A stretch of DNA of 64,000 nt from Isoetes taiwanensis (lineage: Eukaryota > Streptophyta > Lycopodiopsida > Isoetales > Isoetaceae), in assembly GCA_021234155.1 (NCBI GenBank), contig JAJEKV010000005.1, positions 8,856,216 through 8,920,215 of the forward strand. Reading direction: 5' to 3'. The number at the start of each line of letters is the position of its first letter. The first letter of the stretch is position 1. Below are positions 11,861-23,476 of this stretch, piece after piece. The notes beneath the pieces were generated by a model. The model was not told where the DNA came from. It was given only the letters and a program-made list of their open reading frames with translations, and searched no databases. The position numbers and the translations under genes are program-made.

Positions 11861-12660
11861 TCTATTCCTGCACCAGCTTTAAAATTATATATCACTGGAA
11901 GTTCTTCATTGTATCCAAATTATAGCACTAAGTATCCTGAATAGTACTAACTCTAAGAGCTTAACAATTAACTGCTACTTTTTCCAAATAATTACTAATT
12001 GTCATCAACACCAATTACCTTGGGCCTACTATCTACAAAATAGCAAATGCTTAGCATGTCATGCTAAATAGCAGCTAACTCTTTCTAACTTAACACTGAA
12101 CTTCATCTTCTTAGCAACCGCCGCTAATAACAATTTGAGCCTGCAAGTGTAGCACAAAATTCGCGTTCTTAATGTAACCTGCTACTTAGCAAATGTTGCC
12201 TGCAAACATAGAACGAAATCACTAAGTAACTCGGGTACACATCACATACTAACTAGCAAGTACTGCCTGCGAAACATAGTACCAATATAACCTGTTAAGA
12301 TAATTTGCTAACTGATTGTCTGCAAACATAGTACCAAATGCTTAACTCGTTAGCATCAACTACTGAACTTGCACGACCAAACATTACTGCGATGTACTTT
12401 CCGCTGATGCCAAGCCCAAAAAATTCTAGCTTGAAATATCACACTAATAAAGAGATGAATCAAAGCAAGATGGAATGCAATCCTCCATACCTGCTACACT
12501 AACCTTTGTCTTCAATATAGAAGCATGAAATATAATAGAATGAAACCATTTCCACATTATTTACCATTCCCAAAGATTTGTCAATAAAGATTAGATGATT
12601 ACCACTAAAACAACTTTTCTTGAGTCTGAGAAATTGTTCAGATGAGCAATTTGATCCGAG
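11861..12660. other. Upstream region with scattered CTGCAAACATAG motifs; no gene
   Basis: No coding signal. Between about 12120 and 12340 the motif [CT]TGC[GA]AACATAGNAC recurs four times at irregular spacing, each near TAGCAA or CTAACT words, suggesting a worn tandem array. The region may be 5' leader or intron of the minus-strand coiled-coil gene. Confidence 0.35.
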
Positions 12661-12665
12661 CTCTT

Positions 12666-12965
12666 TACCAAGCAGGGTAATGGGATCTCGATTGTCTGGC
12701 AATCGATTGTTTAGAATGGTACATATAACCGAATTCGATAATTATTGTTGTGGAAGCAGCACAGTCACAGCAATTTAATCTGGCCAGTTACTTAACCAAG
12801 CAGGGAAATAGGATCTCGATTAGGGATTTTGTTGAATCTAATGAATGGCAATTGTTTAGAATGGTACAAATAACGGATTTCGATAATTACTGCTGTAGGA
12901 GCAGTACAGTCACATCAATTTGATCCGGCCAGTTAACCAAGCAGAGTACGGGGATCTCGATGGGG
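12666..12965. repeat. Two-and-a-bit tandem units of about 126-144 bp
   Basis: The phrase ACCAAGCAGGGNAATNGGATCTCGATT begins units near 12668, 12793 and 12937. Between them TTGTTTAGAATGGTACA, AACCGAATTCGATAATTA and the GTCACAGCAATTT / GGCCAGTTA blocks are repeated with substitutions. It lies upstream of the minus-strand gene and could be promoter-proximal. Confidence 0.75.
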
Positions 12966-13159
12966 AGCAGCTATGTTTCTGAATCCGATCCAAGAAACTC
13001 CAAGAAAGAAGGAAAAAAGGAAAGGTTCGACAGTTTAGAATCCCATGGGCGGGATTTAGTGCTAAAATAAAATTTAAAAATTCAGTTACACCCCCTTAAT
13101 TAGCGCTACTATTTAGGGTTAAAAATGGCGTCATTTATGCCACCCGTAGCGTGCGAGGA

Positions 13160-14165
13160 CCCTGCCCGCACGTTGAGCATATGCAAAAGCACCTTAATGC
13201 TTTGTCACTCTTTTGTGATCACATTGACATGCATGTCAACTTAAATAAAACAAGGATTATGGCAGTCGGGATCCGCAAGCAAACATGCTTTTATTTTAAT
13301 GGGACAAAGGTACAGACTTGTGATTCTTAAAAATATTTAGGGATTGAAATTCATAGAAACCACAGCTGGAACACATGCATAGCACAGAGAATTGAAAATG
13401 GGCTTAAGGCATTATACACTCAATAGAGCTTAAGTAGGAGAATACATTTATAGTCGTTGCCCAGGAAAATCAAACTCTTCTTTGTGTTGGTATAGACAAT
13501 AGTGCTCTATGGCTGCAAAGCATGGGGGCCGAGCCTACCTAAAGAACTATGGGAAGATATAGAACAAGTACTGAAGAAGTTTTTGAGGTAAGAGTTGGGT
13601 GTAAAAATGCAAACCCCTTTCCCTATGCTCCTAGCTGAATGCAGTCTCATGCCAATGGAAGGAGAGGCAATGGTAAGATGTATCAGATATGTGAAAAGGC
13701 TAAAAAAGAAAATGAGAAATGGATTCCCTATCAGGCAATGCAGGCTAGCCTTGAACATAGGTGGTATGTTGATATTGCTGAGTGGCTTGGTAGATGGGGT
13801 ATATCTTTAGATGAGGCGTACTATATGGGGAAGATGTTAAACATTGGATAAAAAGGAAGGTGGTAGACAAATTATGGCTGAATCCACACACTAAGATGAG
13901 TTTGTATAAATTGCACATGAATCCGAATCTGACACAAGCAAGACACTTACAAGCGATCATTTCCATAAGTAAAAGACATGCAATCACCAGGATCCAACTC
14001 AGCTCTCATAGACTTGGAGTGGAAACTGGACGATGATGTAAAATATCCAGGGAGAAAAGGACATGCAAGTCTTGTGGGAGCATAGAAATGGGGGATGAGC
14101 ACCACGTGATGATTGAGTGCCTGTCATATGAGATGTTAAGAACCAAATATGGCACATGATAAAAG
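13160..14165 (+). pseudogene. Decayed LINE ORF2, RT C-terminal part and zinc-knuckle end
   Basis: Conceptual reading across frames gives DHIDMHVNLNKTRIMAVG, then KYLGIEIHRNHSWN, YGCKAWGPSLPKELW and LLAECSLMPMEGEAM. This order of blocks is usual downstream of the RT palm in LINE proteins. It ends in a SSHRLGVETGR...CKSCGSIEMGDEHHVMIEC region, a Cys/His cluster like those at LINE C-termini. The sequence differs clearly from the L1 at 1956-8851 and is closer in style to RTE/other clades, though the clade is uncertain. Stops and shifts are frequent, so this is an old remnant. Confidence 0.6.
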
Positions 14166-14322
14166 TGGACGATTACAATTATTTGACCTAGATGCAAGCA
14201 TAGTTAGTACTTTTACTATTGAACTATTATAGTATAGAGGAACGTATATAGAACAATTACAAATTATATTTTATGCCAGTGAGAACAAGGATGATTGGGA
14301 AGAGGATTCCTCAGTAGATCTG

Positions 14323-14733
14323 TTGTTTGTATCGTATTATAGACCTAAGAGGTCTCCTAAGATATGTGAGGCAGGGATATTTGAAAATGAGGAATATGTA
14401 CTTCTGCACATTGGGAGATGTATCATTGATATTTTAGAGTGTAGGGGTGATATTTTAAGAACCTTAAAAGTAGATGACTTAGAGGCAGGAGAGACTATTA
14501 TTTCAAATAATCTCCACTCACCTTTTTATAAGGCAGAAGAACTACGAGATAAAAATTTACTAGATGGAAGGAGGCCATTTATTAGATGGAAGGGAACCTC
14601 ATCATCAAGAAATAGTTTGTACATTGAGGCACTAAGTGCTTATGCAATTGTGGAGCACCATTTGATATACAACAACCCAAATCTTATCTGCAAAGCATCC
14701 CATAACGATGACCAGACTCGTACCAAGCTATAA
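14323..14733 (+). CDS. Unrecognised 136-codon ORF
   Basis: An open frame starting MFVSYYRPKRSPKICEAGIF, with Lys/Arg- and acid-rich stretches and no motif I can name. It directly follows the LINE remnant on the same strand, so it may be part of that element's 3' region or chance. Codon content does not look strikingly gene-like. Kept because it is the longest plus-strand frame within several kilobases. Confidence 0.25.
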   Translation: MFVSYYRPKRSPKICEAGIFENEEYVLLHIGRCIIDILECRGDILRTLKVDDLEAGETIISNNLHSPFYKAEELRDKNLLDGRRPFIRWKGTSSSRNSLYIEALSAYAIVEHHLIYNNPNLICKASHNDDQTRTKL

Positions 14734-14739
14734 TGAATC

Positions 14740-17375
14740 TAATTCTTATTCTCTGCCAAGGCGGTGGGTAATAGATGCACAAGTACACACAATACAACAT
14801 ATGACAAGGGTACTTTTCCATGAAGAAGAACCTTCCACAGTTATTCTAAAGTACAAGGGGAGAAGCCTGAGGGATCCACCATAGATAAGAAATATGCCAC
14901 ATGCATGTATAGAGTGACAGAAAGACCCCTATAGATTCCTTTTTTCATACAATATTGAACATTGCTTCATATAGAATCCCTCTTGATTTTATACTTCATT
15001 TCATCATTGCGAAACCCCTTCGATATTTCATGAAACTATTATTTCTACATAATGACCAAGTGTTTACATAACATAGTTTGTAAAATGATGCAATGGTTAA
15101 TATCTTCTTCCATGTTCTCAACTGCAATGCACAAAATCGTACATGTTTTCCATAGAATTTATACATTCGATCCTATATGCCAAATTATGTTCCTCTCCAA
15201 GCACATTTAGGGCGGATTTTAATTCAGATACAATTCGACTACCAATCCACCAACTATGCACCCCTCTCATTTATATATAAGGAATCAAGAAGTTAGTATT
15301 TTTTTTTCCTTATACATACATATGTGTGGAAGCCCTAAAAATAAACCCTCCAGCTTCTTGCACGTGACTTTTGAAGGGGTTTATACATGTTTTCCATAGA
15401 ATTTATACATTCGATCCTATATGCGAAATTATGTTCCTCTCCATGCACATTTAGGGCGCATTTTAATTCAGGTACAATTACACTACCAACCCACCAACTA
15501 TGCACCCCTTTTGTTTATATATAATAAATCAAGAAGTTAGTATGGTTTTTTCCTCATATGTGGAAGCCCTAAAAATAAACCCTCTAGCTTCTTGCACGTG
15601 ACTTTTGAAGAGGTTTATACGTGACTCCACATTGCCCATAAGCCAATGAAAATTTATCTAGTAACAATTGTACATTACAAAGATTTTTCAATCTCAAGTG
15701 CTAAGAGATAAATGTATATCTGCATATTGATTTGTGAGCTTCTTGACAACCATTAGTCATTGGTAAACCTTGAGTTGCACCGTCTTGAGTCAAGCTTAAG
15801 ATACACCGCTTTATAATTATGAATGCGAGCCCGATCTGTACCTTCATGAGGAGCGACAACATCATTTGACATACATCACTCATGGCCTTGACATCTTTCA
15901 ACATGGACAAACAAGGAAGAAAGACAAATTTTGTAGACGAGATAGATTCAGCTAGGGTACCATGGATTTATTAGCCAATGCCTAGCAAAACATTTATAAA
16001 GTAAGGACATCAATGTGATAGTTTGCAATTTGATATAGTCTCAGGCTATTTGTTCTTTGGAATAAGGGACATACAACTCATGTATAGGAACTTGTCTACA
16101 TTTGAACCTACGAAACTCGCAAAATGCATCAGACCACTCTCTAGAGAACTTCACCACTATTGAAAGAACCTAATAGGAACACCATCAAGACAAGGGCATT
16201 TGTTCTGCTTCAAGAGAGCCACAAAACCCCTTCACAATATATTAGCCTCAAGCAACAACTCTATTCTACAAAGAGAATAGGATGCAACACCATTGCTTGC
16301 ATGTCGTCTTGAAAAGCCAATGGATGATTTGCAAAGGAAGAGAAAAAGTTGATCTAATTAGATGTACTGCACATGATCAAAGATCAATTTGGTAGCATAA
16401 GAGAGTTAATGCATATTGTCGCTGCAAAGGAAGAATGAGTTTACATGTCTCTACCTTTGAAACACTGCAATCGAGTCAAATATGAAAACTTGTGTGAGCA
16501 ACTACATAAACTCCTTTACAACTCGTGAAGTATATTAAAGCATGTTGTCAATATTTGAAGTTGATTGAGCTACTAAAAAATCTGAACAATCTTGGTATAA
16601 GCTTATGCAAACAAAAAGGTACCTAAGTAAAAGATTCATTGAATGCATAGCGTAGTTGCAAGTTTTGTGACTATGACATGGCACAAAATGCATCAAAAAA
16701 CTATCTCATGTGAAATTCACACATCATTATGACCACATATTGACCTCAATCATGTTGGAAGGGACAATGCTCAATGAGTTTCGACCTTTCGATATAACTA
16801 TTTTTTCATTACACTACATTTCTTTATCCTTTCCCCTTTTCAAGACCCTGATGAATGCAAAGAGTGTGTCCCTTTTTGTCAATCTATGAAAGTTAATTTG
16901 GGAGCATTATATCTAGATTCATATGCTAGTATTCTTTATTTGTAACAGCTTTTTTTGCTCGTATGGACACCTTGCCCACTTGCATGTATTTTGTACCTAA
17001 GGTTCTCCATGTTCACCAAAGAAAGGTTTGAAGTGGTGTACTATAATAATATTTGCTGGGTGAGCTGGAAATTGATATGAGAACCCAAGATACGAACACT
17101 TGCCTACCTCTTGCATGCTAGCTAATCTTATAGAATATACTTGGGCACAAATTTCTGGTTACAAAATTCAAACCACGTCATAGGCACTTGTTTTCAATAG
17201 CTTTACTTTTTATATGTCTATTATCAATGGAGGAGGAGGACTAAGAGGAGGCGGAGGAGGAATTTTTAACATGCATTCGACGATTACATGAGCATGGAAG
17301 TTGTTAAATGCTTATGTGCGCATCAAAAGTGCATAAAATTTTTTATATGTTGCTCTCTTTTGTTACAAGAAACAG
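14740..17375. other. Intergenic DNA with one tandem duplication
   Basis: Apart from the 244-bp duplication entered separately, no gene or RNA could be supported. Short frames here lack domains. A GGAGGAGGA-type purine run occurs near 17229-17260. Confidence 0.5.
15141..15620. repeat. Tandem duplication, period 244 bp
   Basis: ACATGTTTTCCATAGAATTT begins at 15141 and again at 15385. The copies stay aligned through TTAGGGCG[GC]ATTTTAATTCAG, CACCAACTATGCACCCCT and TAAACCCTC[CT]AGCTTCTTGC to GACTTTTGAAG[GA]GGTTTA, differing by scattered substitutions and a deletion in the second copy. Confidence 0.85.
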
Positions 17376-17736
17376 GTTCAACTTCGAGAGGTTCTATACA
17401 TAATAATACTAGGATGATATCAAGATATTACCTTGAAAATGCACTTTCTCCAGTAGTTCCTAAGGTAAATGCTTAGCTGCCCTTGTTTCTTTAGATTTAT
17501 GTTATTTTACTGTGTGCTTTATTTCATGTAGGATGAATTTGAAAGATTTAATTCCACCTCAAATCCTCCAAACCTTCCACTCTTTCACCCTTCGAATCCA
17601 CGCGGTCCACACAGGTATATATTTAAGATTTGTTTTATTCTAAAATAGCTCAATAAATTAACATAATACTAATGTAAATATCTTTTTGTATGGCAGTAAT
17701 TCTTTTTACAGAGACTTAAACAAAACAGGAGTCTAG
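17376..17736 (+). CDS. 3' end of an unrecognised spliced gene (three exons)
   Basis: Three short open blocks join with canonical borders and compatible phases. 17376-17464 ends CCTAAG before GTAAAT. 17532-17614 follows TTTCATGTAG and ends ACACAG before GTATAT. 17697-17736 follows TATGGCAG and ends in TAG. The introns are 67 and 82 bases. The product reads ...STSRGSIHNNTRMISRY...NALSPVVPK, then DEFERFNSTSNPPNLPLFHP and a short NSFYRDLNKTGV tail. No family is recognised; the tail is polar and Pro/Asn-rich. Matched phases across two introns are hard to explain by chance, so this is probably the C-terminus of a real or recently real gene. Upstream exons were not found. Confidence 0.4.
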
Positions 17737-18431
17737 AATTTATGTCGAGGAAGTTGCAAGTCCTAATTTACAATGGGGAGGAGGCTAGATAATTGTTGAG
17801 GAGACTACAAACCACACTCCTAATACGGTTTTTGTGTTCGACTCATTTATTTGTTTCACTCTCTAAATTGTACATTTTACTCTCTAGAGTACTAATACAT
17901 ATTTGTCACATTATCACGGAGTAAGTAGTTCATCAAAAAAAGTGGGGGTGGATGAACCCACAATTCAAATGGGATTTGGATGATAATCTGAATTACGATA
18001 TTTTATGATACTACATATTTGTTGGAATTTTATCATTTATATAGCTTAACATATTAAGATCTAGATAATCTGCTATAAAATTTGTAAACATTATTGTGTT
18101 GTCTTTCATTTTGATAATTTGTGGTGCCTTGCGTTGTGGGCTCCTAATATCGCTACCACATAAACTTTTAGAATAAGCATTGGTTTAAGTGGGGCAATTG
18201 CCCATTTGTCAGTGCTTCCTAACAAACCACCACCACTCTTTCCTAAAGCCAAGAATGGTTCCACCTGATACCTAATGTATAACTTTGACCATTGATTTTA
18301 TGCACTTGCTAAGAAGGTTCCTCTTATGTGATTTATAGTAATAGATAGGTAGGTAGATAGAAAGTTTAACGTTCATGTGATCTATATATCTATGAGATGA
18401 TGCAATGAGATATGTTAAATCTTGCTTTATG
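17737..18431. other. Intergenic DNA, no feature seen
   Basis: AT-rich sequence between the small spliced gene end and the hAT-type MITE. No repeat or gene was recognised. Confidence 0.5.
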
Positions 18432-18439
18432 GATATCCT

Positions 18440-18773
18440 CAGTGTTGTATCCGTACGGTAACTTTCAAGTACGTAGCGTACCGTACCAGAGGTACTGTAC
18501 GTATGGAATAAAAAATGCATTGTTTTTGTGTCAAATTTTGGTAGTTTTCAACACAAGTACGATAAGTATTTTATAGGTACGGTACGTATTTTATAGGTAC
18601 TGTAAGTATCTTATAAGTATTTACAGGTACGGTACGTATTTTATAGGTATGGTAATAACACCTTTTAACGTACTGTTTCTTCAGTACGTTAAAAACTCAG
18701 AGGTACGTTACGAGGTACAATACGTAAAATACTTATAGTACCATACATGTACGGTAAGTACGTAACAACACTG
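18440..18773. mobile_element. hAT-type MITE rich in GTAC motifs
   Basis: Terminal inverted repeats CAGTGTTGT...ACAACACTG flank a 334-bp element, with an exact 8-bp target duplication GATATCCT at 18432-18439 and 18774-18781. An 8-bp duplication and CAGTG ends are typical of hAT elements. The interior is saturated with GGTACGGTACGTATTTTATA-type words in both orientations, so it can fold extensively. No coding capacity; movement would need a transposase supplied in trans. Confidence 0.85.
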
Positions 18774-18849
18774 GATATCCTGACCATTGGCTAGAAGAAT
18801 AACCTAGCATATGCTAGGAATCAAGCACTCTAGGCCATTGGCATGAAAG

Positions 18850-20290
18850 TTCTAATATCAAAAACTAAACGCCTAAATGAATTTCTCATCTGCTCTTCTT
18901 GCTCCCAAATGTATCTACATGCAGATTGAGAGAATTATTAGGAACTTTATATGGGGCAAGAAGCATATGGTTAATTGGCAAATCATTTGACAAAGTAAAT
19001 CTCATGGTAGTCTTGACTATAAGAATATTCATTTGCAAGCTTATGCTCTAGCAAGGAAATTTATGTGGAGAACTCTATACCACCATTAGAATCTAGCCTC
19101 TACATTTATTACTAGTTGTATAGCAAGGCAAATGAAAGAAATATAATTGCAATCAGGTAGAGTCTAGATCTTTGCAATTTATTGTGAATGTGCAGCGATT
19201 ATTGAGCCCCACTTTCTTACTGTTATAATCACTCTTTGTCTAGAAGTCAAATTTAAGCAGGATTATATTTATAGCAATGCTTTTGAAGCAATGACTTCAT
19301 TTTCTAGGCACACTTTTATTTTGTTCGCTAGGAACACCTCTATTTATTTACTTGATTGACTTAAGTTAATTAGGAAAGGTTTTTTCTGCAAGGTTGAACT
19401 TCTCTTTATTGGCTTTGTGCACCAAAAAATCTTCAAACTAATCTAAGACCTATTATTTTGTACTGGCAGTTACTACAAGAGCCCATCATAACTTGCATTG
19501 TATCTTCAAGATGTTCTTCAGCATGTGTGATGGAGCCTAATGGGATGAAAGAGCAACCATGGAATCTTTACCATGTCATATCATATCCTTTTTAAGGCTG
19601 TACATGAACATGAAGGGGAGACATAAATACATTTACGGTAGCATGGATGCTAGTACAATGTGCACAACTAAGACCTCATCCCCATACTAAGAATTAATAT
19701 ATTCTTCTATGTCATGCTGAACTCTAATCTTTGCAGTAGGAGCTGAAATGCAGTGATATCTAACAAGGCAAGTGAAAGAAATACAGTTTGAATCTAGGTC
19801 TTTGCAGTTTGTTTTGAATGTGTACATGGGGATGCTCTATTACTGAGTCCTAATTTCCATCTTTACTGCTATAATCATCTCTGTCTGAAACTCAAATACA
19901 AGCAAGAACATGTTCATGGCAATGCTTTTGGAGCAATGAGTTCGTTTGCTAGGTATGCTTCTATTTTATATCTTGATTGGTTCAGGTAATTAGAAAAGGT
20001 TGTTTCTCCTTCTCTTCATTGGATTTGCACAAAAGTCCAAACTAATTTAAGACCTATAATTTTATACTGGTAGTTTCTCTAAGTGCCCATCAGCATGCGT
20101 GGTGGAGCCTAATGGGACGAGGAGCAACTATGGAACCTTTTCCATGCTGCATCATGCCATTTTCAAGGCTGTAGATGCATGGAGGAACCGCACTATCTTT
20201 CGTAACTGCACTTCTTTGTCTCCTTTTTTTTTAATGCTTCTGTTTACTCTTTTTCTTAGCTTAAAAAACATATGATCTGGCTGATAATTA
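18850..20290 (+). pseudogene. LINE ORF2 C-terminal remnant with an internal diverged duplication
   Basis: Translation gives QIERIIRNFIWGKKHMVNWQ and KNIHLQAYALARKFMWRTLY, the region of L1-type ORF2 proteins just after the RT. Near 20180 VDAWRNRTIFRNC resembles the post-zf-RVT segment. Two blocks about 640 bases apart (19115-19400 and 19755-20040) share GGCAA[AG]TGAAAGAAATA, GAGCC[CT]NA[CT]TT and CAATGCTTTTG[AG]AGCAATGA, and so arose by duplication. Many stops; old and inactive. Confidence 0.55.
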
Positions 20291-21899
20291 TATCTGGAAC
20301 TCGGATATCACATTTTTGTTGGACATTACTTTAAGAAAAAATTCAAGAACTTAATTTGCCCATGTGAAGAAATTCAGCATGCTTTTGTTCACTCCTTGGA
20401 AGAAGACGTCAATTTCATTATTTAATATCTCAGTCTGTAAGAGTGATTGTAAATGCTTCATTTTTTGCAATGTCCAAATCCCTGAGGATCTGCCTTTATT
20501 ATGATCCATACATTGGTGTTGAATGAATTTAGACCGACTATTTATGTTTTTTATGCTACATTGTAGAGCATCGACATTTGCAAGAGGATTGAGTATTTAA
20601 ACAGCCATCCTTGCTGCAGAATATAAAGTGCTTATAGCACAACTTAGATGGAAATCATATATCCAGAGACATTTACAAGTGTGGATCGCTGTAGATGTAG
20701 AAAGGATGCAAACACTGCCAGGATTCAATGACAAAGATGCAATTGCGTGATCGCAATTGAAAAGGAGATTAACTAATAAACATGCCCACATTGAAGGTGT
20801 TGTCATGCCAACTGTTGTAATATTTTCACTACATGACTTGGAGAAATCAACCTTATATATATGCATTACATGGCTTAGAGAAATCAACGCTCCAGAGCTC
20901 TATATTGATCAATAGGTGCAAACATCCAGGCATCTTATGGGTCTAATGCGTAGGCCTCATAAGACATTGCAGAATAGTAGGAGCTATGCCTTTTTTGCAC
21001 TATGCAACTAAGAAAGTACTTTCAGCCTGAAGCGTTCTAGCCTGAAATGTTTGGCACGATGTAGTGCAATTAAAGGTATGGCAACATGTTTTAGAACAAA
21101 ACGTTGTCATCTGGCAAATACTTGGATCCCTTAGTGCCTTTTTAGATTGGATACAAATTAAAGAGTTCAATTAACGGCTTCAGACACACATGTGCTAGTA
21201 AATTGCTATATTTTATTTCTCATATAGTATTACAAGATATGCACTATCAGGAAATTGTTTTCCCACAACACCGCTTATTATAAACCACGGCTTAATGGAA
21301 AACAAGTTATACCTCCAACTATAATTTCGCCATCGTAATCTAGAGGTGCATTTGACGAATGCACCTTACACTAGATTGTTGTTAATAACAAGTCTCATTT
21401 TCCAAAGCAAAGTCGGTCTCACCATCAAAAATGTCTAACATTTTAGAATTGTGCTTACATAAATAGTGGCCTCTTATACAACTTTGCATAAAAACTAAAT
21501 TGCGCTTTTAATGCCAATAAAACATGTGCAGTTAGCAAAGCAAAATACACATGGCACCTGCATGGAATGCAATGATTCTATTCAACATGGATAGAACCAT
21601 CAAGAAAAGGATGCCTTCTTTGGCTTAGGCCTCATTTGGCTCCTTTTTGTGCATAAGACCTGCATGGAGTCAGTTTTATGTTGTTTGTAATGTGCACAAA
21701 CAAACATGCAATTCACTTAATATACTTACACTGATGAAATACATAATTCAAATCCTTACAATGTACCTTAAAGTTTCACATCACAACAATATTTAGACCA
21801 AAAAGTCATTTATCAGCCACTATAATTAGTATTCTAAAGTGCAAAGTCTCCAATATCTTGCCATCAAAAAGTAATCTCCTGTTATCCATAATTAAAGCT
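20291..21899. other. Intergenic DNA, no supported gene
   Basis: Only short frames without domains. Around 20820-20880 the phrase ACATGACTTGGAGAAATCAAC recurs once with changes, a small local duplication. Otherwise nothing recognised. Confidence 0.5.
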
Positions 21900-21903
21900 A
21901 AAC

Positions 21904-22225
21904 GGGTGAAAGCATGCTAGGGTGTACCATCTAAAGTACTTTTTAGGGAGTGCGAAACTACCCAGAAAAGTACCCAGCACTGGGTACTGGGAACTTGCAT
22001 AAATGCTGCAATAAATAATAAGTTTGAGAGTTAATTCATTTATATTAGTCTCTAATAGTATTGTTATCCTCTAGTACTATATATTGACATGTTATTGACC
22101 TTCAATTCAAAAATTTTCGATTGATTTTTATGGAAAGTGTAAACAGAAAGTACCAGTTTTAAAAGTACCCAGTGTAGGTACTTTTGAGGGTTCCAAAAGT
22201 GGTACACCGTAGCATGCTTTTACCC
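21904..22225. mobile_element. MITE with 26-bp terminal inverted repeats
   Basis: The left end GGGTGAAAGCATGCTAGGGTG and the inverse of the right end GGGTAAAAGCATGCTACGGTG match over about 26 bp with two mismatches, continuing TACCA. Sub-terminal AAGTAC / GTACCCAG words are also inverted. The tetranucleotide AAAC flanks both sides (21900-21903, 22226-22229) and may be a short target duplication. Superfamily is uncertain; no coding capacity. Confidence 0.75.
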
Positions 22226-22454
22226 AAACATATATACACCTTTGCTAAACTCCACACAATATATTAACACTAGTTATTCGTGGAAACCTTAGCCAATCTT
22301 AGCCGTAAGCAAACACACTTTTTGTGCCTCCCACACTCACATTCACACCTTCCTTTTTTTTAGCATCGTGGCAAATACAAAAATCGCCCACATTCTTTAT
22401 TCTAGACAACAATCCAATCACCACGCTTTCAAATTGTAGTAAAGCCCGGCAACT

Positions 22455-22498
22455 TTCAAATTATAGTAAAGCCCGGCAACGCCGGGCACTATAACTAG
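22455..22498 (+). mobile_element. Helitron 3' terminus
   Basis: A 7-bp stem hairpin GCCCGGC-AAC-GCCGGGC lies 8 bases before CTAG, with T following. This is the canonical Helitron 3' end (hairpin, then CTRR, insertion before T). A partial copy of the same hairpin arm (AAAGCCCGGCAACTTTCAAA) occurs about 30 bases upstream, as if the terminus were partly duplicated. The 5' TC end was not located. Confidence 0.7.
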
Positions 22499-22509
22499 TA
22501 AATATTAAT

Positions 22510-22572
22510 ATGAATCATTGGTGTGTTGGTAAGGCTTTAGGTTTGTTAGCGAGAGGTTAGGGTTTTGAGTCA
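22510..22572 (+). ncRNA. tRNA-derived SINE-like head (pol III A/B boxes)
   Basis: GTGTTGGTAAGGCTTTAGG followed 30 bases on by GAGAGGTTAGGGTTTTGAGTC has the layout of a tRNA-derived SINE promoter, where a GGTTCGAGTC-like B box follows an A box. It is degenerate and no 3' tail was assigned. It may instead be a piece of a tRNA pseudogene. Confidence 0.35.
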
Positions 22573-22875
22573 TAGAAAAACATTTTGGATGCACATATGA
22601 TGTACATTTTTACAACGCAAGGACGTTGCCATCATGTCGCATGTAAAACGTGTTTACAATGTAAAAATGCCATATCATATACGTTTTTACAACGTCAATG
22701 ACGTTTCCATAACATCACATATGCGACGCGACATCGCGCTGCGACGAATTCACGGCGATGTCGTTTGCGACGTGTGGGAAACGTTCTTAGGGCGTGTGCA
22801 TGAGACGTCTGACATCGTTGATATGTTGCTGGGATGTCGCTATTGACGTCGCAAATTGTCCATTTTGTAGTAGTG
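22573..22875. mobile_element. Terminal fragment of a CACTA transposon
   Basis: The right end reads GTCCATTTTGTAGTAGTG, the inverse of CACTACTACAAAATGGAC, a standard plant CACTA (En/Spm) terminus. The preceding 250 bases are filled with GCGAC/GTCGC and ACGTTGCC-type words, as in CACTA sub-terminal repeats that bind transposase. The left terminus is missing. The end abuts sequence that continues into copia DNA beyond the LINE, indicating insertion into a copia element. Confidence 0.7.
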
Positions 22876-22960
22876 TTTACTAGCCCCCCTTTTTTTTTTG
22901 AAGAATATAGGAATATATTAAACCACTAGAATGCGATCAAGTACAATGATAAGTGTGATG

Positions 22961-23476
22961 CTAAGAAATGAAGTGCCCATCATGATTCACAATTTGTAGG
23001 AATGTCGACCAAATTTCCCGCTTAACTGTGCCAGACAAGCTTGAGACTTGGTAAGTCTGCCACAACTTATGCCTCAAGATCGGAACCAACCGAAAAGGGC
23101 TAAGCACTGCATTCTGAAAGACCTTCGCTCTCCGTCTTTTCCAAATCAACCACAGAAGCCAAGCTCTGCATAAATGGAACGCCTGCTGCTTGGCCACTGG
23201 CCAACTGCTAGGAAAGACTCCCAAGAGAATCTTCTGACTGCACAGTGAAGACCCAAAGAGGGCTCTCACCCAGGACCAAGCTGCCCCTACCTCTGTGCAT
23301 AGGACAAAGCAGTGCTCAATGGTCTCTCGACGCCTCCCACATAAAGGGCATGTTTCCGCTACCTGAGGCTTGAACCTGTGGACTCGGACATTCACCCTGA
23401 GGCTACGGTGCAAGATCTGCCACAAAAGGGTACGGATTTTAGGAGGAAGCAATGTATTCCACGCCCACTTCCACAT
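22961..23476 (-). pseudogene. LINE zf-RVT domain and C-terminus
   Basis: 171 codons with LPPKIRTLLWQILHRSL, then CPLCGRRRETIEHCFVLC, the zinc-binding core of zf-RVT, and AWLLWLIWKRRRAKVF. It is the downstream end of the ORF2 at 24111-24881, separated by about 640 bases with stops. The WLIWKRRR block is closely matched by the LINE tail at 41861-42127, suggesting the same family. Confidence 0.8.
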
